From NCBI GenBank assembly GCA_021372725.1, contig JAJFTV010000112.1, positions 1 through 64,000 of the forward strand: a stretch of 64,000 nucleotides of DNA, given 5' to 3'. Each line of letters begins with the position of its first letter. Within the stretch, counting starts at the first letter, position 1. Positions 8,784 to 18,966 of this stretch are shown one piece after another. Position numbers and translations under genes: made by a program. The notes under the pieces are model-generated. The model saw only the letters and a program-made list of their open reading frames with translations. It searched no databases and was not told the DNA's origin. This DNA comes from Chloroflexota bacterium. Its GTDB lineage: Bacteria > Chloroflexota > Anaerolineae > Anaerolineales > Anaerolineaceae.

Positions 8784-9704
8784 ATGAAGATCTTGAAATT
8801 CATTTCCAAACGTATCGCTGTTTCAGTATTAATGATTTTTATTTTGGTTACCATCTCATTCTTCATGGTCAAATTGATACCTGGAAGTCCGTTTACCAGT
8901 GAAAAAATGCAGGCTGGTAATAAAGAGGCCATCTACGCGTATTATGGCCTCGACAAACCTGTATATGAGCAATATTTTACCTACCTCACAAATTTATTAA
9001 AAGGCGATCTTGGCGTATCGTATAAAATCAGAGCAATTTCAGTAAACCAGATTATTGCGGATGCATTTCCTTATTCACTAGACCTTGGCTTACGAGCAAT
9101 CGCTTTTGCATTAACGATGGGATTACTGCTGGGTATTATTGCCGCGTACCAAAGAGGTAAGGCGATGGATACCTTTACCATGATATTGGCAATCATAGGC
9201 ACATCGGTGCCTTCATTTATCATCGGCTTTTTTATTCAATACATATTTGCTGTAAAGTTACGCTGGTTTCCTGTTGCGGGGTATGAAAGCCTGGCGCAGA
9301 CCGTGCTTCCAACATTCGCCCTCGGTCTTGGTATGCTCGCCACGATATCAAAATATACCCGAACGAGCATGCTTGAGGTGATCTCATCCGACTACGTAAA
9401 AACTGCTGATTCTAAAGGGCTGTCCAAACTGCGCATCATTTTTGTCCATCAATTAAGAAATGCGCTTATGCCCGTTGTAACACTTCTCGGCCCCATGGTT
9501 GCCAGTGTCATCACAGGCACATTCGTGGTCGAAAACGTTTTTGCAATTCCCGGGCTTGGCAGGCATTATGTAACTTCCGTGCAAAACCTCGATTATACAC
9601 TCATAACAGGCTTGACAATTTTTTTCGCTGTTTTACTCGTATTGATGAACCTGGTCGTCGATATCGTTTATGCGGTTATCGACCCGAGAATACAACTGCA
9701 ATGA
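8784..9704 (+). CDS. ABC transporter permease, DppB/OppB type
   Basis: This is an integral membrane permease with about six helices. The typical DppB N-terminus (MKILKFISKRIAVSVLM) starts at ATG 8784, giving 306 residues; ATG 8772 or TTG 8745 would add up to 13 residues, and no Shine-Dalgarno settles it. The conserved SPFTSEKM and LGLDKP-like (YYGLDKPVYEQY) loop is present near residue 35, and the inner-membrane coupling segment DYVKTADSKGLSKLRIIFVHQLRNAL lies near residue 210. Together with the next gene it forms the membrane channel of the importer. Confidence 0.92.
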   Translation: MKILKFISKRIAVSVLMIFILVTISFFMVKLIPGSPFTSEKMQAGNKEAIYAYYGLDKPVYEQYFTYLTNLLKGDLGVSYKIRAISVNQIIADAFPYSLDLGLRAIAFALTMGLLLGIIAAYQRGKAMDTFTMILAIIGTSVPSFIIGFFIQYIFAVKLRWFPVAGYESLAQTVLPTFALGLGMLATISKYTRTSMLEVISSDYVKTADSKGLSKLRIIFVHQLRNALMPVVTLLGPMVASVITGTFVVENVFAIPGLGRHYVTSVQNLDYTLITGLTIFFAVLLVLMNLVVDIVYAVIDPRIQLQ

Positions 9705-9761
9705 TTTTCGGCATTCGCATTTTACAACAAAATTAACTATTTTTCGTTGCGTCACGAAGGA

Positions 9762-10715
9762 ATGAATATTGATATGGAAATGTACGAAGATGCTGATGAA
9801 TTAATACCTGATGATGACCTTTTTGCGCCTGTAGGTGTGAGACCTGAAGAGGTGGACTCTATCAAGCGGAAAAGCCAGACATATCTTCAAGATGCACTAC
9901 GCCGGTTCAAGCAAAACAAGGCCGCAGTTTCAGGCATGCTGTTGATTGTGGCGCTCTTCCTTCTTTCGTTTTTTGGTCCATTCATGGTGAAATATGGCTA
10001 TAACTCCACCGATCTGGCAGTTGCAAATCAGGATCCATCTGCTGAACACTGGTTCGGAACAGACGAGCTGGGTAGGGATATGTGGGCAAGGGTGTGGACG
10101 GGTGGTCGCATTTCCATCCTCATAGGCATTATTGCCGCTTTTCTTCAGGGCTCGATAGGTATCATATTAGGAAGTATTGCAGGATTTGTTGGTGGAAAAG
10201 TCGACAATTTTATTATGCGCGTTGTCGAATTCCTGATGGCCTTTCCTTACCTTGTATGGGTCACTCTTCTTATGATGATTACCGGTTCAGGCATTTTACC
10301 CATGATTCTTGCCCTTACGCTCACCGGTTGGCTCTCTATGGCTAGGTTGGTACGTGGACAAATACTATCATTGAAAAATGAGGACTATGTACTTGCTGCA
10401 GTCTCATTAGGATCCGAAGGCAAGCGAATTATTCGTAAGCACATGATCCCCAATATGATGGGGGTGATCATTGTCAATATGACATTTGCAATACCCGGTG
10501 CAATTTTCTCCGAAGCATTTTTGAGCTTTATAGGCATTGGCATCAAGTCACCTGAAACCTCATGGGGACTTCTGGTAAGTATGGGTATGAAGCAGATATA
10601 TACATATCCCCTGAGGTTGTTTCTGCCGAGTATATTAATCAGTCTTACCATGCTTTCCTTGCAGCTTATCGGTGATGGGTTGCGCGACGCACTTGACCCC
10701 AAACTGCGACGTTAA
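9762..10715 (+). CDS. ABC transporter permease, DppC/OppC type
   Basis: The protein has about 317 residues. ATG 9762 is taken as the start, though GAAGG lies so close that ATG 9774 is equally possible. An acidic N-terminal stretch is followed by RRFKQNKAAVSGMLLIV, the usual first helix of DppC, then HWFGTDELGRDMWARVWTGGR, a signature of the family, and the coupling segment NEDYVLAAVSLGSEGKRIIRKHMIPN. It partners the DppB-type permease. Confidence 0.92.
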   Translation: MNIDMEMYEDADELIPDDDLFAPVGVRPEEVDSIKRKSQTYLQDALRRFKQNKAAVSGMLLIVALFLLSFFGPFMVKYGYNSTDLAVANQDPSAEHWFGTDELGRDMWARVWTGGRISILIGIIAAFLQGSIGIILGSIAGFVGGKVDNFIMRVVEFLMAFPYLVWVTLLMMITGSGILPMILALTLTGWLSMARLVRGQILSLKNEDYVLAAVSLGSEGKRIIRKHMIPNMMGVIIVNMTFAIPGAIFSEAFLSFIGIGIKSPETSWGLLVSMGMKQIYTYPLRLFLPSILISLTMLSLQLIGDGLRDALDPKLRR

Positions 10716-10740
10716 AGTAGATAAGGAATGTGATAAATAT

Positions 10741-11778
10741 ATGAGCGATAACATTCTTGAAATACGAGATTTTCGAATTTCCTTTGATACTTACGCTGGC
10801 GAGGTACAAGCGGTGCGAAGCGTAAGTTTTGAGGTTGCGCGCAACGAGATCATTGCCATTGTAGGTGAATCGGGAAGCGGTAAAAGCGTCATGACGCAAT
10901 CTATTGTCAAGCTGCTTCCATCGCCACCCGCAGTGATTAAGAGCGGAAGTGTAATTTTCGATGGTAAAGAAATATCTTCTTATAACTTTAAACAACTGAG
11001 GAATATTAAGGGAAAAGAAATTGCTTATATCTTCCAGGACCCCATGACAAGTCTTAACCCTACCATAAAAATAGGAAAGCAAATCACAGAAGGGATTTTG
11101 ACACATTCAAAGCTTAGACGGGTGGAGGCAAACGAAAAAGCTCTTTTACTGCTTCAAAACGCAGGTATTCCTAATCCTCAAAAGCGCATGGAGCAGTATC
11201 CACATGAACTTTCCGGCGGCATGAGACAAAGGGTTATGATTGCGATTGCTATTTCGATGAACCCGAAACTACTGATCGCTGACGAACCAACAACAGCGCT
11301 GGATGTCACTATCCAATCACAAATACTGGGTACGCTTAAGGATATCAACAAAAAGCTCGGTATGTCCATGATACTGATTACCCACGATATGGGGATTGTG
11401 GCGAATATGGCTCAACGGGTTATTGTGATGTACGGAGGAAAGATTGTGGAGAGCGGTGGTGTGATAGAGATATTTGAGAGCGCACAACATCCCTACACCC
11501 GCAGCTTGCTGGCATCTGTTCCAAGCCTTGATGCAGATTCAAATAAACCGCTTGACTATATTCTGGGATCACCACCAGATATGATTGATCCACCCACTGG
11601 CTGCCCATTTGCGCCAAGATGCAGGTTTTCCATGAAAATATGCTATCAACAAATGCCCGGGTGTACTGAAACTGGCGATGGTCATAGAGCATATTGCCAT
11701 CTTATAGATAAGCGCGCATCTACACAGAAGTTCCGTTTTAATAATGAATATTCTCTTACTCAACTTAAGGGCGTGTAA
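10741..11778 (+). CDS. Oligopeptide ABC transporter ATP-binding protein, DppD/OppD type
   Basis: ATG 10741 is preceded by AAGGA and gives 345 residues; upstream in-frame codons overlap the permease gene and do not look like protein. Walker A is GESGSGKS near residue 40, the signature LSGGMRQRV and Walker B LLIADEPTTALD follow, and the C-terminal oligopeptide-transporter extension has the Cys pattern CPFAPRC...C (near residues 285-310), known in relatives to hold an iron-sulfur cluster. It pairs with the next ATPase. Confidence 0.95.
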   Translation: MSDNILEIRDFRISFDTYAGEVQAVRSVSFEVARNEIIAIVGESGSGKSVMTQSIVKLLPSPPAVIKSGSVIFDGKEISSYNFKQLRNIKGKEIAYIFQDPMTSLNPTIKIGKQITEGILTHSKLRRVEANEKALLLLQNAGIPNPQKRMEQYPHELSGGMRQRVMIAIAISMNPKLLIADEPTTALDVTIQSQILGTLKDINKKLGMSMILITHDMGIVANMAQRVIVMYGGKIVESGGVIEIFESAQHPYTRSLLASVPSLDADSNKPLDYILGSPPDMIDPPTGCPFAPRCRFSMKICYQQMPGCTETGDGHRAYCHLIDKRASTQKFRFNNEYSLTQLKGV

Positions 11779-11780
11779 CC

Positions 11781-12761
11781 ATGGATACTTCGGAATATAT
11801 GGTTGAGATTTCGCATCTCTGCAAGTACTTCGAGCTCAAAGGAGGTTTAACGCTTAAAGCTGTGGATAATGTAACCTTCAAAATTAAGCGCGGTGAAATT
11901 ATGGGGCTGGTAGGAGAATCTGGCTGCGGAAAGACCACCCTGGGGCGTACCATCAAGCTTCTTTACCTGCCCACATCCGGTACGATTAAGTTTAATGGAG
12001 AAGAAGTTAAACCTAAAGACAAAATTTATATGAAGGAATTCACACGCAATGCACAGATGATATTCCAGGATCCGTACTCCTCTCTTGACCCACGAATGAC
12101 TGTGGCAGAAATCATATCGGAGGGCATGGAGATCCACAATATGTATTCTGCGAAAGAAAGAAGAAATCGTGTCATCGAGCTATTAAGGCTGGTAGGACTT
12201 GGTCACGAGCACGCCAATCGCTTTCCGAGTGAATTTTCAGGTGGGCAGCGACAGCGTGTGGGGATAGCGCGCACACTGGCAGTGAATCCACAATTCATAG
12301 TATGTGATGAGCCAATCTCCGCTCTCGATGTATCCATTCAGGCACAGATAGTCAATCTTTTTAAGGATCTTCGACAAAGGTTAAACCTCACCTACTTATT
12401 CATCGCACATGACCTATCCATGGTGAAATACATATCAGATAAAGTTGCAGTGATGTATTTGGGTAAAATTGTTGAAATATCAAATTCAAAGGAAATTTAC
12501 AGGAATCCATTACATCCTTATACCGAGTTTCTTCTCTCTTCCATACCCATTCCCAACCCGAGGACTGAGGCAAATCGGGAACATATCGTTGCAGGCGATG
12601 AAATGCCAAGCCCCATCAATTTACCCAAAGGGTGCAGTTTTCAGCCACGCTGCAGATATGCTTTTGATGACTGTTTGAACTCATCACCTGAACTGATTGA
12701 GATTGAACCCGGTCACTTTGCAGCCTGCTTTAAGGCTGAAAATAGAAAATCATCTACCTGA
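11781..12761 (+). CDS. Oligopeptide ABC transporter ATP-binding protein, DppF/OppF type
   Basis: The gene begins 2 bases after the dppD-like stop, indicating translational coupling. The 326-residue protein has Walker A GESGCGKTT near residue 45, signature FSGGQRQRV, Walker B FIVCDEPISALDVS, and the C-terminal Cys-rich tail (GCSFQPRCRYAFDDC) of this subfamily. With the DppD-type ATPase it forms the heterodimeric motor of the importer encoded from 6968 on. Confidence 0.95.
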   Translation: MDTSEYMVEISHLCKYFELKGGLTLKAVDNVTFKIKRGEIMGLVGESGCGKTTLGRTIKLLYLPTSGTIKFNGEEVKPKDKIYMKEFTRNAQMIFQDPYSSLDPRMTVAEIISEGMEIHNMYSAKERRNRVIELLRLVGLGHEHANRFPSEFSGGQRQRVGIARTLAVNPQFIVCDEPISALDVSIQAQIVNLFKDLRQRLNLTYLFIAHDLSMVKYISDKVAVMYLGKIVEISNSKEIYRNPLHPYTEFLLSSIPIPNPRTEANREHIVAGDEMPSPINLPKGCSFQPRCRYAFDDCLNSSPELIEIEPGHFAACFKAENRKSST

Positions 12762-12776
12762 CAGGAGAAGGACAGC

Positions 12777-13964
12777 ATGTTCAGCAAACCAATATTACAG
12801 AAACGATTAGAACGTGCCTATTCGGCATTAAGAGAATTCGATGTAGATGTTTGGATAATTCTCGGCAGGGAAACGCATTTTACTCCCGAACCTTCATTGA
12901 TGTATTTGTTACCTGCGGCTGTGCTGCCACTTTGTGCACTTGTGATTACCAAAACAGGTGAGAGTGTATGTATTGTTGGCGCACTGGATGCGGAAGAAAT
13001 TGAAACGTATGGAGCCGTCTCCGAGGTGGTTTCATATCGTTCTGATTTTGAAATCCATTTAACTGATGTATTAAAACGATACAGGCCTGCACAGAAGATC
13101 GCCCTCAATTATTCCGAAGTGGATCCATCTTCCGATGGACTATCGTATACACAATACAAGCGAGTGATGCGTTGTCTTGATAAAACAGAATTTAAGGGCG
13201 AACTCATTTCCGCATGCAACATCATGAAACGGGTACGTGCACAGAAATCCCCGGAAGAGATTGCTGGGATAGAACGAACGGTTCTTACTGCCATGAACAT
13301 TTACGATTCGGCCAAAGATTTTATTAGAAGCGGGGTATCTGGAGCAGATATTCAGCATTTCTTCCAATCCAGGGTACATGAACTCAATGCGGATTATTCA
13401 TGGCCCAAGCTCGGTAACCCTTTTGTTTCCATCGGCACTCGCTCAAGCTACCTTTGTAAGCGCCCCCCGACCGACATATACGCACAACCCGGCGATTTGA
13501 TCAACGTTGACTTTGGACTCCGTATCGACGGTTTTGGATCAGATAATCAACGTTCTTTTTATGTATTAAGGGATGGTGAAAACTCCGCTCCAGAAGAAGT
13601 CCGAAGCGCGTTTGAAGCTGTGAAGGCCGCAATTTGCGCCGCAGTAGATATCGCTGCTCCTGGTATTTACACTACGGTAACTCGTGATAAAGCCAATGAG
13701 ATATTCGTCAGTCGGGGTTATCCTGCAGTCGGTGGCCTTGGACATGAGATGGGTACATTCGCCCACGAAGGTGGAGTACACTGCGGTTCTGATTACGCGA
13801 TCGATGAACTTGACTGCTTTCTTGAAACGGGCATGGTATTTACGATGGAGCCCGCAATCATAACCTCTCATGGCAGACTTTGCCAGGAAGAAGATGTTGT
13901 AATCACCGATAATGGTTGCAGGTTTTTAAGTATTCCGCAAAAAGAGGTCTGGCTTGTAAAGTAA
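12777..13964 (+). CDS. M24-family metallopeptidase (Xaa-Pro aminopeptidase/creatinase fold)
   Basis: This 395-residue protein starts behind a strong AGGAGAAGGA site, 15 bases after the transporter. The N-terminal half is a creatinase-type domain (FDVDVWIILGRE). The C-terminal pita-bread domain has all five metal ligands: Asp245, Asp256, His323, Glu358 and Glu372. It is cytoplasmic and would cleave an imported peptide-like substrate. Because the family also contains creatinase and ectoine hydrolase, an amide other than Xaa-Pro is possible, and the unusual PF07090-like partner leaves the substrate open. It is the last gene of the LacI-headed operon. Confidence 0.9.
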   Translation: MFSKPILQKRLERAYSALREFDVDVWIILGRETHFTPEPSLMYLLPAAVLPLCALVITKTGESVCIVGALDAEEIETYGAVSEVVSYRSDFEIHLTDVLKRYRPAQKIALNYSEVDPSSDGLSYTQYKRVMRCLDKTEFKGELISACNIMKRVRAQKSPEEIAGIERTVLTAMNIYDSAKDFIRSGVSGADIQHFFQSRVHELNADYSWPKLGNPFVSIGTRSSYLCKRPPTDIYAQPGDLINVDFGLRIDGFGSDNQRSFYVLRDGENSAPEEVRSAFEAVKAAICAAVDIAAPGIYTTVTRDKANEIFVSRGYPAVGGLGHEMGTFAHEGGVHCGSDYAIDELDCFLETGMVFTMEPAIITSHGRLCQEEDVVITDNGCRFLSIPQKEVWLVK

Positions 13965-14486
13965 TCATCGATTATGTGTACTATTAATATTTGTGAACTT
14001 TGATGAGAAGCTTAAATTTAAAAATAAAGCACATCTCACTTGGTCAAGGACGATAAACCCTTTAGGGTTTTATATACCGGCTTGCGGGTCTTTTTGGATT
14101 GCTTTAGAAATAATACCCCAGGAGAGAGATGTTTTCTTGAAAATGATGAAGTAGCTACCTATATCCTACTTCTGTATCCCGATTCTTGACGAATTCTAAA
14201 ATCGTGATTAACACTCTCAAATTGAAAAAGAGCCCCTGTATTGCGATGATCAATATAAAAAATTTCAACCTGTATGGTGGGTGCTGTTCACCATTGGTAA
14301 AGAATCTGATCTCTGAAGATGTGTATAATACATTGGAAATTGTGCTCTTTTTGGAAATCGCAATTCAGAACAAGTCAAAATGTTTTTTCTAATCTTATCT
14401 TCAAACAAAAACTCAGAAATGGCTCAATGCCTGCTTAGATAAGCCGAGGAATCATCACAGAAACCAGTTTATTGATGGAGGTGAAC
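13965..14486 (+). other. Intergenic stretch with a weak terminator
   Basis: No convincing gene is visible. A short hairpin at 14055-14070 (six-base-pair stem, TTTA loop) followed by a TATAT stretch may end the peptide-transporter operon. The 68-codon open frame at 14186-14392 has no ribosome site and no recognisable motif, and is not called. Confidence 0.4.
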
Positions 14487-15467
14487 ATGATCTATATAGA
14501 GAATAATTCGATGGATCCTTTTATCAATTTTGCGCTTGAATACTACATCATGAAAGAATTAATTTTGGGGGATGATGTTTTCTTGTTCTGGAGAACTGAA
14601 CCCACTCTGATGATTGGCAGACACCAAAATACAATCGAAGAAATCAATCAGGATTATGCCAAACAAAAGAATATTCACGTTGTCAGGCGTATCTCAGGGG
14701 GAGGAACGATTTACACGGATCCAAATGGCTGGCAGTTCAGTTTTATCATAAAAAACAAGCCGATTCGCGAAATTGATTTTAAGATTTACACGGCCATGAT
14801 TATTGGAACATTATCTGAATTAGGGGTAGAAGCCTATCTGAGCAATCGAAATGACATATTAATTGATGGGAAAAAAATATCGGGGAATGCGCAATATATC
14901 GATGAAAAATGTGTTCTTCAACATGGTTCGCTTTTATTTAATACAGATTTGGATGAACTTGTCAAATCGATAACGGTTTCCGATGACAAAATTGTCTCAA
15001 AAGGTATCAAATCCATCCGCGAACGGGTGACAAATATTTGTTCCTATATGGATAAAAAGGTTGATACCCTGGAGTTTAAAGAGTTAATGATCAATGGCTT
15101 ATCAAAAAAGATTACTGGAACGTATGAATTGACATCGAAAGACCTGGAGAGGGTCGATGAGATTGCAGACGAAAAATTTAGAAAATGGGAATGGAATTAT
15201 GAAGAATCGCCAAAGTTTAATATAAAGAAAGCCAGCAGGTTTGAAGGCGGGAAAATAGAATTCGACATTTATGTACATAAAGGGCATGTCGATCACTGTA
15301 AAATATATGGCGATTTTTTTAGCAATGGGGATATCGAGGTCGTTTCAAAATCCTTGATCGGATGTCCCTACAAAACTGAGGACATCAGAGCTGTCCTTGA
15401 AAATATTCATGCCGAGAACATTTTCTATCGGATCAATTTGGATGAGTTACTAAGTTGCATAATATGA
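14487..15467 (+). CDS. lplA: Lipoate-protein ligase A
   Basis: ATG 14487 has GGAGGTGA directly upstream and gives 326 residues; the in-frame TTG 14472 overlaps that site and is rejected. The BPL/LplA domain motifs are present: EPTLMIGRHQN near residue 40, VVRRISGGGTIYTD near residue 70 and KKISGNAQYI near residue 130, followed by LQHGSLLFNTDLD. A C-terminal LplA accessory domain completes the protein. It attaches free lipoate to lipoyl domains through lipoyl-AMP. Its local AT-rich composition differs somewhat from that of lipA next to it. The client E2 gene lies at 52779. Confidence 0.92.
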   Translation: MIYIENNSMDPFINFALEYYIMKELILGDDVFLFWRTEPTLMIGRHQNTIEEINQDYAKQKNIHVVRRISGGGTIYTDPNGWQFSFIIKNKPIREIDFKIYTAMIIGTLSELGVEAYLSNRNDILIDGKKISGNAQYIDEKCVLQHGSLLFNTDLDELVKSITVSDDKIVSKGIKSIRERVTNICSYMDKKVDTLEFKELMINGLSKKITGTYELTSKDLERVDEIADEKFRKWEWNYEESPKFNIKKASRFEGGKIEFDIYVHKGHVDHCKIYGDFFSNGDIEVVSKSLIGCPYKTEDIRAVLENIHAENIFYRINLDELLSCII

Positions 15468-15600
15468 ATACTTTTTTCCAGCAACAAGACCGAAAAAATC
15501 AAGCAGGTCACTTATTTGGCAGCGGATGATATAAGATTACTACCCATGGAAATAACTTATTTGCACAAGACGGTTATAATTCTTCACAAGAGTGATCATC

Positions 15601-16533
15601 ATGGCACAAAACCCCACGCGAGATCGTCTTCAAACCAACAAGGATATTCCCCGGCCGGTTCGTCGTCCAGAGTGGATTAGGGTGACCGCGCATTCGGGCG
15701 AAAAATATAACGAGCTGCAAACGCTGATGCGCTGCAAAGAATTGCATACCGTATGTGAGGAAGCAGCTTGTCCCAACATGGGTGAATGCTGGAACAGCGG
15801 TACTGCAACCTTTTTAATGCTGGGGGACGTGTGCACCCGTGCCTGCCGTTTTTGTGACATCCAACATGGTATGCCCGCAGAAATCGATTGGCAGGAACCC
15901 GAACGCGTTGCCCAGGCTGTTAAATCCATGCAGTTGAAACACGCTGTCATCACCAGCGTCAATCGCGATGAACGTAAAGACGGCGGCGCCCCAATCTTCG
16001 CGGCGGTCATTCGTCGTATCCGCGAGCTGGTGCCAGGATGTTCCGTCGAAGTGCTTATCCCCGATTTTAAGGGTAACCTCGAAGCACTCAGGATCGTCAT
16101 GGATGCCCGTCCTGAAATCCTCAATCACAACGTGGAAACCGTCCCCTCTCTCTTCAAGATTGTCCAACCACAGGATCATTACGAATGGTCCGAGGCTATC
16201 TTGCGTAATGCCAAATGGATGGATGCTGATGTACTCACCAAATCCGGTATCATGGTTGGCCTGGGTGAGACAATCGACGAGATACAAGCCGTCATGCGTG
16301 ATCTACACAGTTGGGATGTAGATATCCTCACCATTGGCCAGTACTTGCAGCCCTCCCGCCGGCATCTGCCCATCGCTCGCTATTACACACCGGATGAGTT
16401 TGCTTCCCTCAAAGAGTACGGCATGAACCTCGGCTACAAATGGGTCGAAAGCGGCCCTCTCGTACGTTCCTCCTATCATGCCGTCGAACAGGTACGGGCT
16501 TTGAGCGCCGTTCATCGCCAGTTAAATAGTTAA
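15601..16533 (+). CDS. lipA: Lipoyl synthase (radical SAM)
   Basis: The 310-residue protein inserts two sulfurs into protein-bound octanoyl groups. The auxiliary cluster cysteines are Cys52, Cys57 and Cys63 ([12 protein letters not shown]), and the radical SAM triad is Cys78, Cys82 and Cys85 (CTRACRFC). The C-terminal RSSYHA contains the serine ligand of the auxiliary cluster. ATG 15601 is chosen; GTG 15592 is in frame. It lies downstream of lplA on the same strand with a 133-base gap that may carry its own promoter. No octanoyltransferase gene is adjacent. Confidence 0.96.
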   Translation: MAQNPTRDRLQTNKDIPRPVRRPEWIRVTAHSGEKYNELQTLMRCKELHTVCEEAACPNMGECWNSGTATFLMLGDVCTRACRFCDIQHGMPAEIDWQEPERVAQAVKSMQLKHAVITSVNRDERKDGGAPIFAAVIRRIRELVPGCSVEVLIPDFKGNLEALRIVMDARPEILNHNVETVPSLFKIVQPQDHYEWSEAILRNAKWMDADVLTKSGIMVGLGETIDEIQAVMRDLHSWDVDILTIGQYLQPSRRHLPIARYYTPDEFASLKEYGMNLGYKWVESGPLVRSSYHAVEQVRALSAVHRQLNS

Positions 16534-16695
16534 ATATTTCACCACGGATTCTTATTGTTAGCGCCACCCAAAACAGGCTCGTAAAATTAGGAATCTGAAT
16601 ATACATATCGATTTGCTGTCAAAACAGTGCAGCCAAACAAGAAAAGTCGTTAACCGAGCTGACCAAACACTGGTTCCTCCATCAGATAAAAGACT

Positions 16696-17739
16696 ATGAG
16701 TAATAAACCGGTCCCTGCAAAAATCCATTTCACGTCTGCCCTGATCGTCTTGATTGTTCTGGGACTGGCAGTCCATCTGCTTGTTCCACAAATCACCAGT
16801 CTGGAACATTCGTGGTCGGTTATCAAAGGGATGACCTGGTGGGCAGTGATCCTGGCGGTAGCAGCCCAGGTACTCAGTTATCTTGCCAGCGGTTTCATGC
16901 TGCAAGCCATTGTGAATATAAATCATCAAAATATATCGGTATTGAAAGGCGCGTTAATCACCATCGCCTCAACCAGTTTTGGTATGGTGGCAGGCGGATG
17001 GCTGGGCGGCGCTGCCGCAACCTACACCTGGTTGCGAAGAGAAAATCAAACCGGGAATTCTTCCGTGCTGGCGGGTACATTGCCAAGTTTATTGAACAAT
17101 GTGGTTCTGGTAGGGATAGCCTTGATCGGCACCCTGTTTCTGCTGCTTCTCCATGATCTCAGCAAATTACAATTGATTGAATTCAGCGTGATTTCATTGT
17201 TATTAGTGGCTTTATCTGCCAGTGTAGTGATTGCAGTCCGTTTTCCGGAAAAGGCCACCCGGTTTGCAGTGTGGTTGTCTGGCCATTGGAGCTCCCTACG
17301 GCGTAAACAATTTGATCCCGAAAAAACCGAGACTTCCGTAAAACAGATTTTCCTTGCCCTGGAATCGTTTCGGAATGGAAAATGGCTGCTTCCGATGCTT
17401 GGAGCAACAGGCTCCATACTTTTCGATATACTGACTCTTTATTTTATGTTTGTAGCAGCCGGACACAATGTCAGCCCGACAATCCTGTTTGCCGGATATG
17501 GCCTGCCACTCCTTCTGGGAAAAATGGCATTTTTATTGCCTGGAGGTGTTGGCGTGGTCGAGGGAAGCATGGTAGCGCTTTACACGAGCCTCAAAGTTCC
17601 AAACGCGATCAGCGTCGTGGTGATCCTGGGCTATCGGATGATCTCCTTCTGGCTGCCAACTCTGCTGGGTTTTCTTGCGGCTGCCTATCTAAGTCGAAAA
17701 ACACCCAACTCCAAAGAGGAACGTCAAGCCGCCACTTGA
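16696..17739 (+). CDS. UPF0104/YbhN-like flippase-type membrane protein (LPG synthase TM domain family)
   Basis: This 347-residue integral membrane protein has about eight helices. The family pattern is visible: an STSFGMVAGGWLGG segment near residue 95 and GKMAFLLPGGVGVVEGSM near residue 275, which matches the conserved PGG.G..E region of the lysylphosphatidylglycerol synthase/flippase family. There is no soluble synthase domain, so it belongs to the transporter-like members proposed to move lipid intermediates. It converges with the patatin gene with 26 bases between. Confidence 0.82.
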   Translation: MSNKPVPAKIHFTSALIVLIVLGLAVHLLVPQITSLEHSWSVIKGMTWWAVILAVAAQVLSYLASGFMLQAIVNINHQNISVLKGALITIASTSFGMVAGGWLGGAAATYTWLRRENQTGNSSVLAGTLPSLLNNVVLVGIALIGTLFLLLLHDLSKLQLIEFSVISLLLVALSASVVIAVRFPEKATRFAVWLSGHWSSLRRKQFDPEKTETSVKQIFLALESFRNGKWLLPMLGATGSILFDILTLYFMFVAAGHNVSPTILFAGYGLPLLLGKMAFLLPGGVGVVEGSMVALYTSLKVPNAISVVVILGYRMISFWLPTLLGFLAAAYLSRKTPNSKEERQAAT

Positions 17740-17765
17740 TTACCGAAGACGCCCCCATCATCTGT

Positions 17766-18644
17766 TCATGAATCGGGTATGAGCACCTTTTGTAAATCTG
17801 CCATAATCGGGTGAGCAGCAGCTTCTCCCACGGCAATCAATTCACTCCCACGGTTGTAACCTGTCATCACTGTGATATCAGACGGAATTGGTAATTTGAG
17901 CATAAAATCGGGTGGCGATTGCTGTAGTTTATAATCTCTTTGCTGTCGCATGATGAGATCCAGTGACTCGCCGAGAACGGAAATCAGTCCGCCGAGTGTT
18001 CCAATAATAAAACGTTTTTGTTCCAACGATTGCCAGAACGGGTTGTAATCATTACTGGAAACATCCACAGCCAAAACGATATCTGCACCCATTTGGCGCA
18101 CAACGTCTGCTGGCAGGTTATTAAGCAGGCCTCCATCCACCAACCGTTGCCCTTCGCGTCCAACCGGAGCGAATATACCGGGAAGGGACACTGTAGCCCG
18201 TACCGCATCCGCCACATTTCCCTCATTCAAATGAACTTCCTGACCACTGATCAAATCCACAGCAACCAAAGTGAGAGGGATTCGCAAGTCAGTAAAAGTG
18301 AGATTCTGGAGGACCTCACGGAAAAATCCGTGCATCAGCTCTCCCTGAAACAAACCATAGCGGGGCACCATGGGATCAACCAGCTTTATGAGCTGGCGTA
18401 TATTGGTATATCGCAGAGCCACTTCTTCGATGGCATCCGGGTGCATACCGGATGCATAGACGGCAGCGACCAATCCGCCCATACTGGTTCCAGCCAGATA
18501 ATCCACTTGAATATGGGCGCGCTCCAACTCTTTAAGCACACCAATATGAGCCAGACCACGCGCCCCTCCACCGCTTAATGCCAGACCGAGTTTGGGTTTA
18601 CCAAATAAGTTTTGTTTCATTTCATTTGTTTCTTCAACAGTCAT
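17766..18644 (-). CDS. Patatin-like phospholipase (RssA/YchK type)
   Basis: The 292-residue protein starts at ATG 18644, 6 bases after GAGG; ATG 18647 is the alternative. The oxyanion hole is GGGARG near residue 26, the nucleophile is Ser54 in GTSMG, and the partner Asp170 lies in VDGG, so a full Ser-Asp dyad is present. No signal peptide is seen. It is probably a cytoplasmic or membrane-associated lipid acyl hydrolase. Its start overlaps the end of a truncated MGDG-synthase-like gene. Confidence 0.93.
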   Translation of the reverse strand: MTVEETNEMKQNLFGKPKLGLALSGGGARGLAHIGVLKELERAHIQVDYLAGTSMGGLVAAVYASGMHPDAIEEVALRYTNIRQLIKLVDPMVPRYGLFQGELMHGFFREVLQNLTFTDLRIPLTLVAVDLISGQEVHLNEGNVADAVRATVSLPGIFAPVGREGQRLVDGGLLNNLPADVVRQMGADIVLAVDVSSNDYNPFWQSLEQKRFIIGTLGGLISVLGESLDLIMRQQRDYKLQQSPPDFMLKLPIPSDITVMTGYNRGSELIAVGEAAAHPIMADLQKVLIPDS

Positions 18645-18966
18645 CATTCACCTCAAAAAGGATGACTGCCAATGCACTGTTAACCATGGCGCTGGTTGGC
18701 GCAGAATCGGACACCTCGTACTCAAATTTGTACAAGCTCGGCATCTTTTTAATCAACCGGTCGTAATCCTCACCGCTGTTTCTCAGAATGCTCGGCACAC
18801 GTTTGTCATGCAGCGGATTAACAATCTGTACGTCACAGTTAACCGGATGCAGTTCCTGTAGAGCGGCCGAGATAGCCCTGGCTGCACTGCGATGGCCAAA
18901 TCCGGCATCAGCAGTAAGAATCAGGATACGTTTTTGAGCAGTGCTTGAGTCTTCCTCAGAAAGCAT
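18634..18966 (-). pseudogene. Truncated MGDG synthase/diacylglycerol glycosyltransferase, N-terminal fragment
   Basis: The 110-residue product begins RILILTADAGFGHRSAARAI, the UDP-glycosyltransferase N-terminus of the MGDG synthase family, continues through FEYEVSDSAPTSA and stops just after VILFEV. Full members have about 380 residues, so the whole C-terminal sugar-nucleotide-binding domain is missing. The break falls exactly where the patatin ribosome site begins, which suggests a deletion that joined the two genes. A short stand-alone protein is possible but unlikely. Confidence 0.75.

Noticed and set aside
14186..14392. A 68-residue gene in the intergenic region before lplA
   Set aside because: It starts with TTG, has no ribosome site and shows no recognisable motif.
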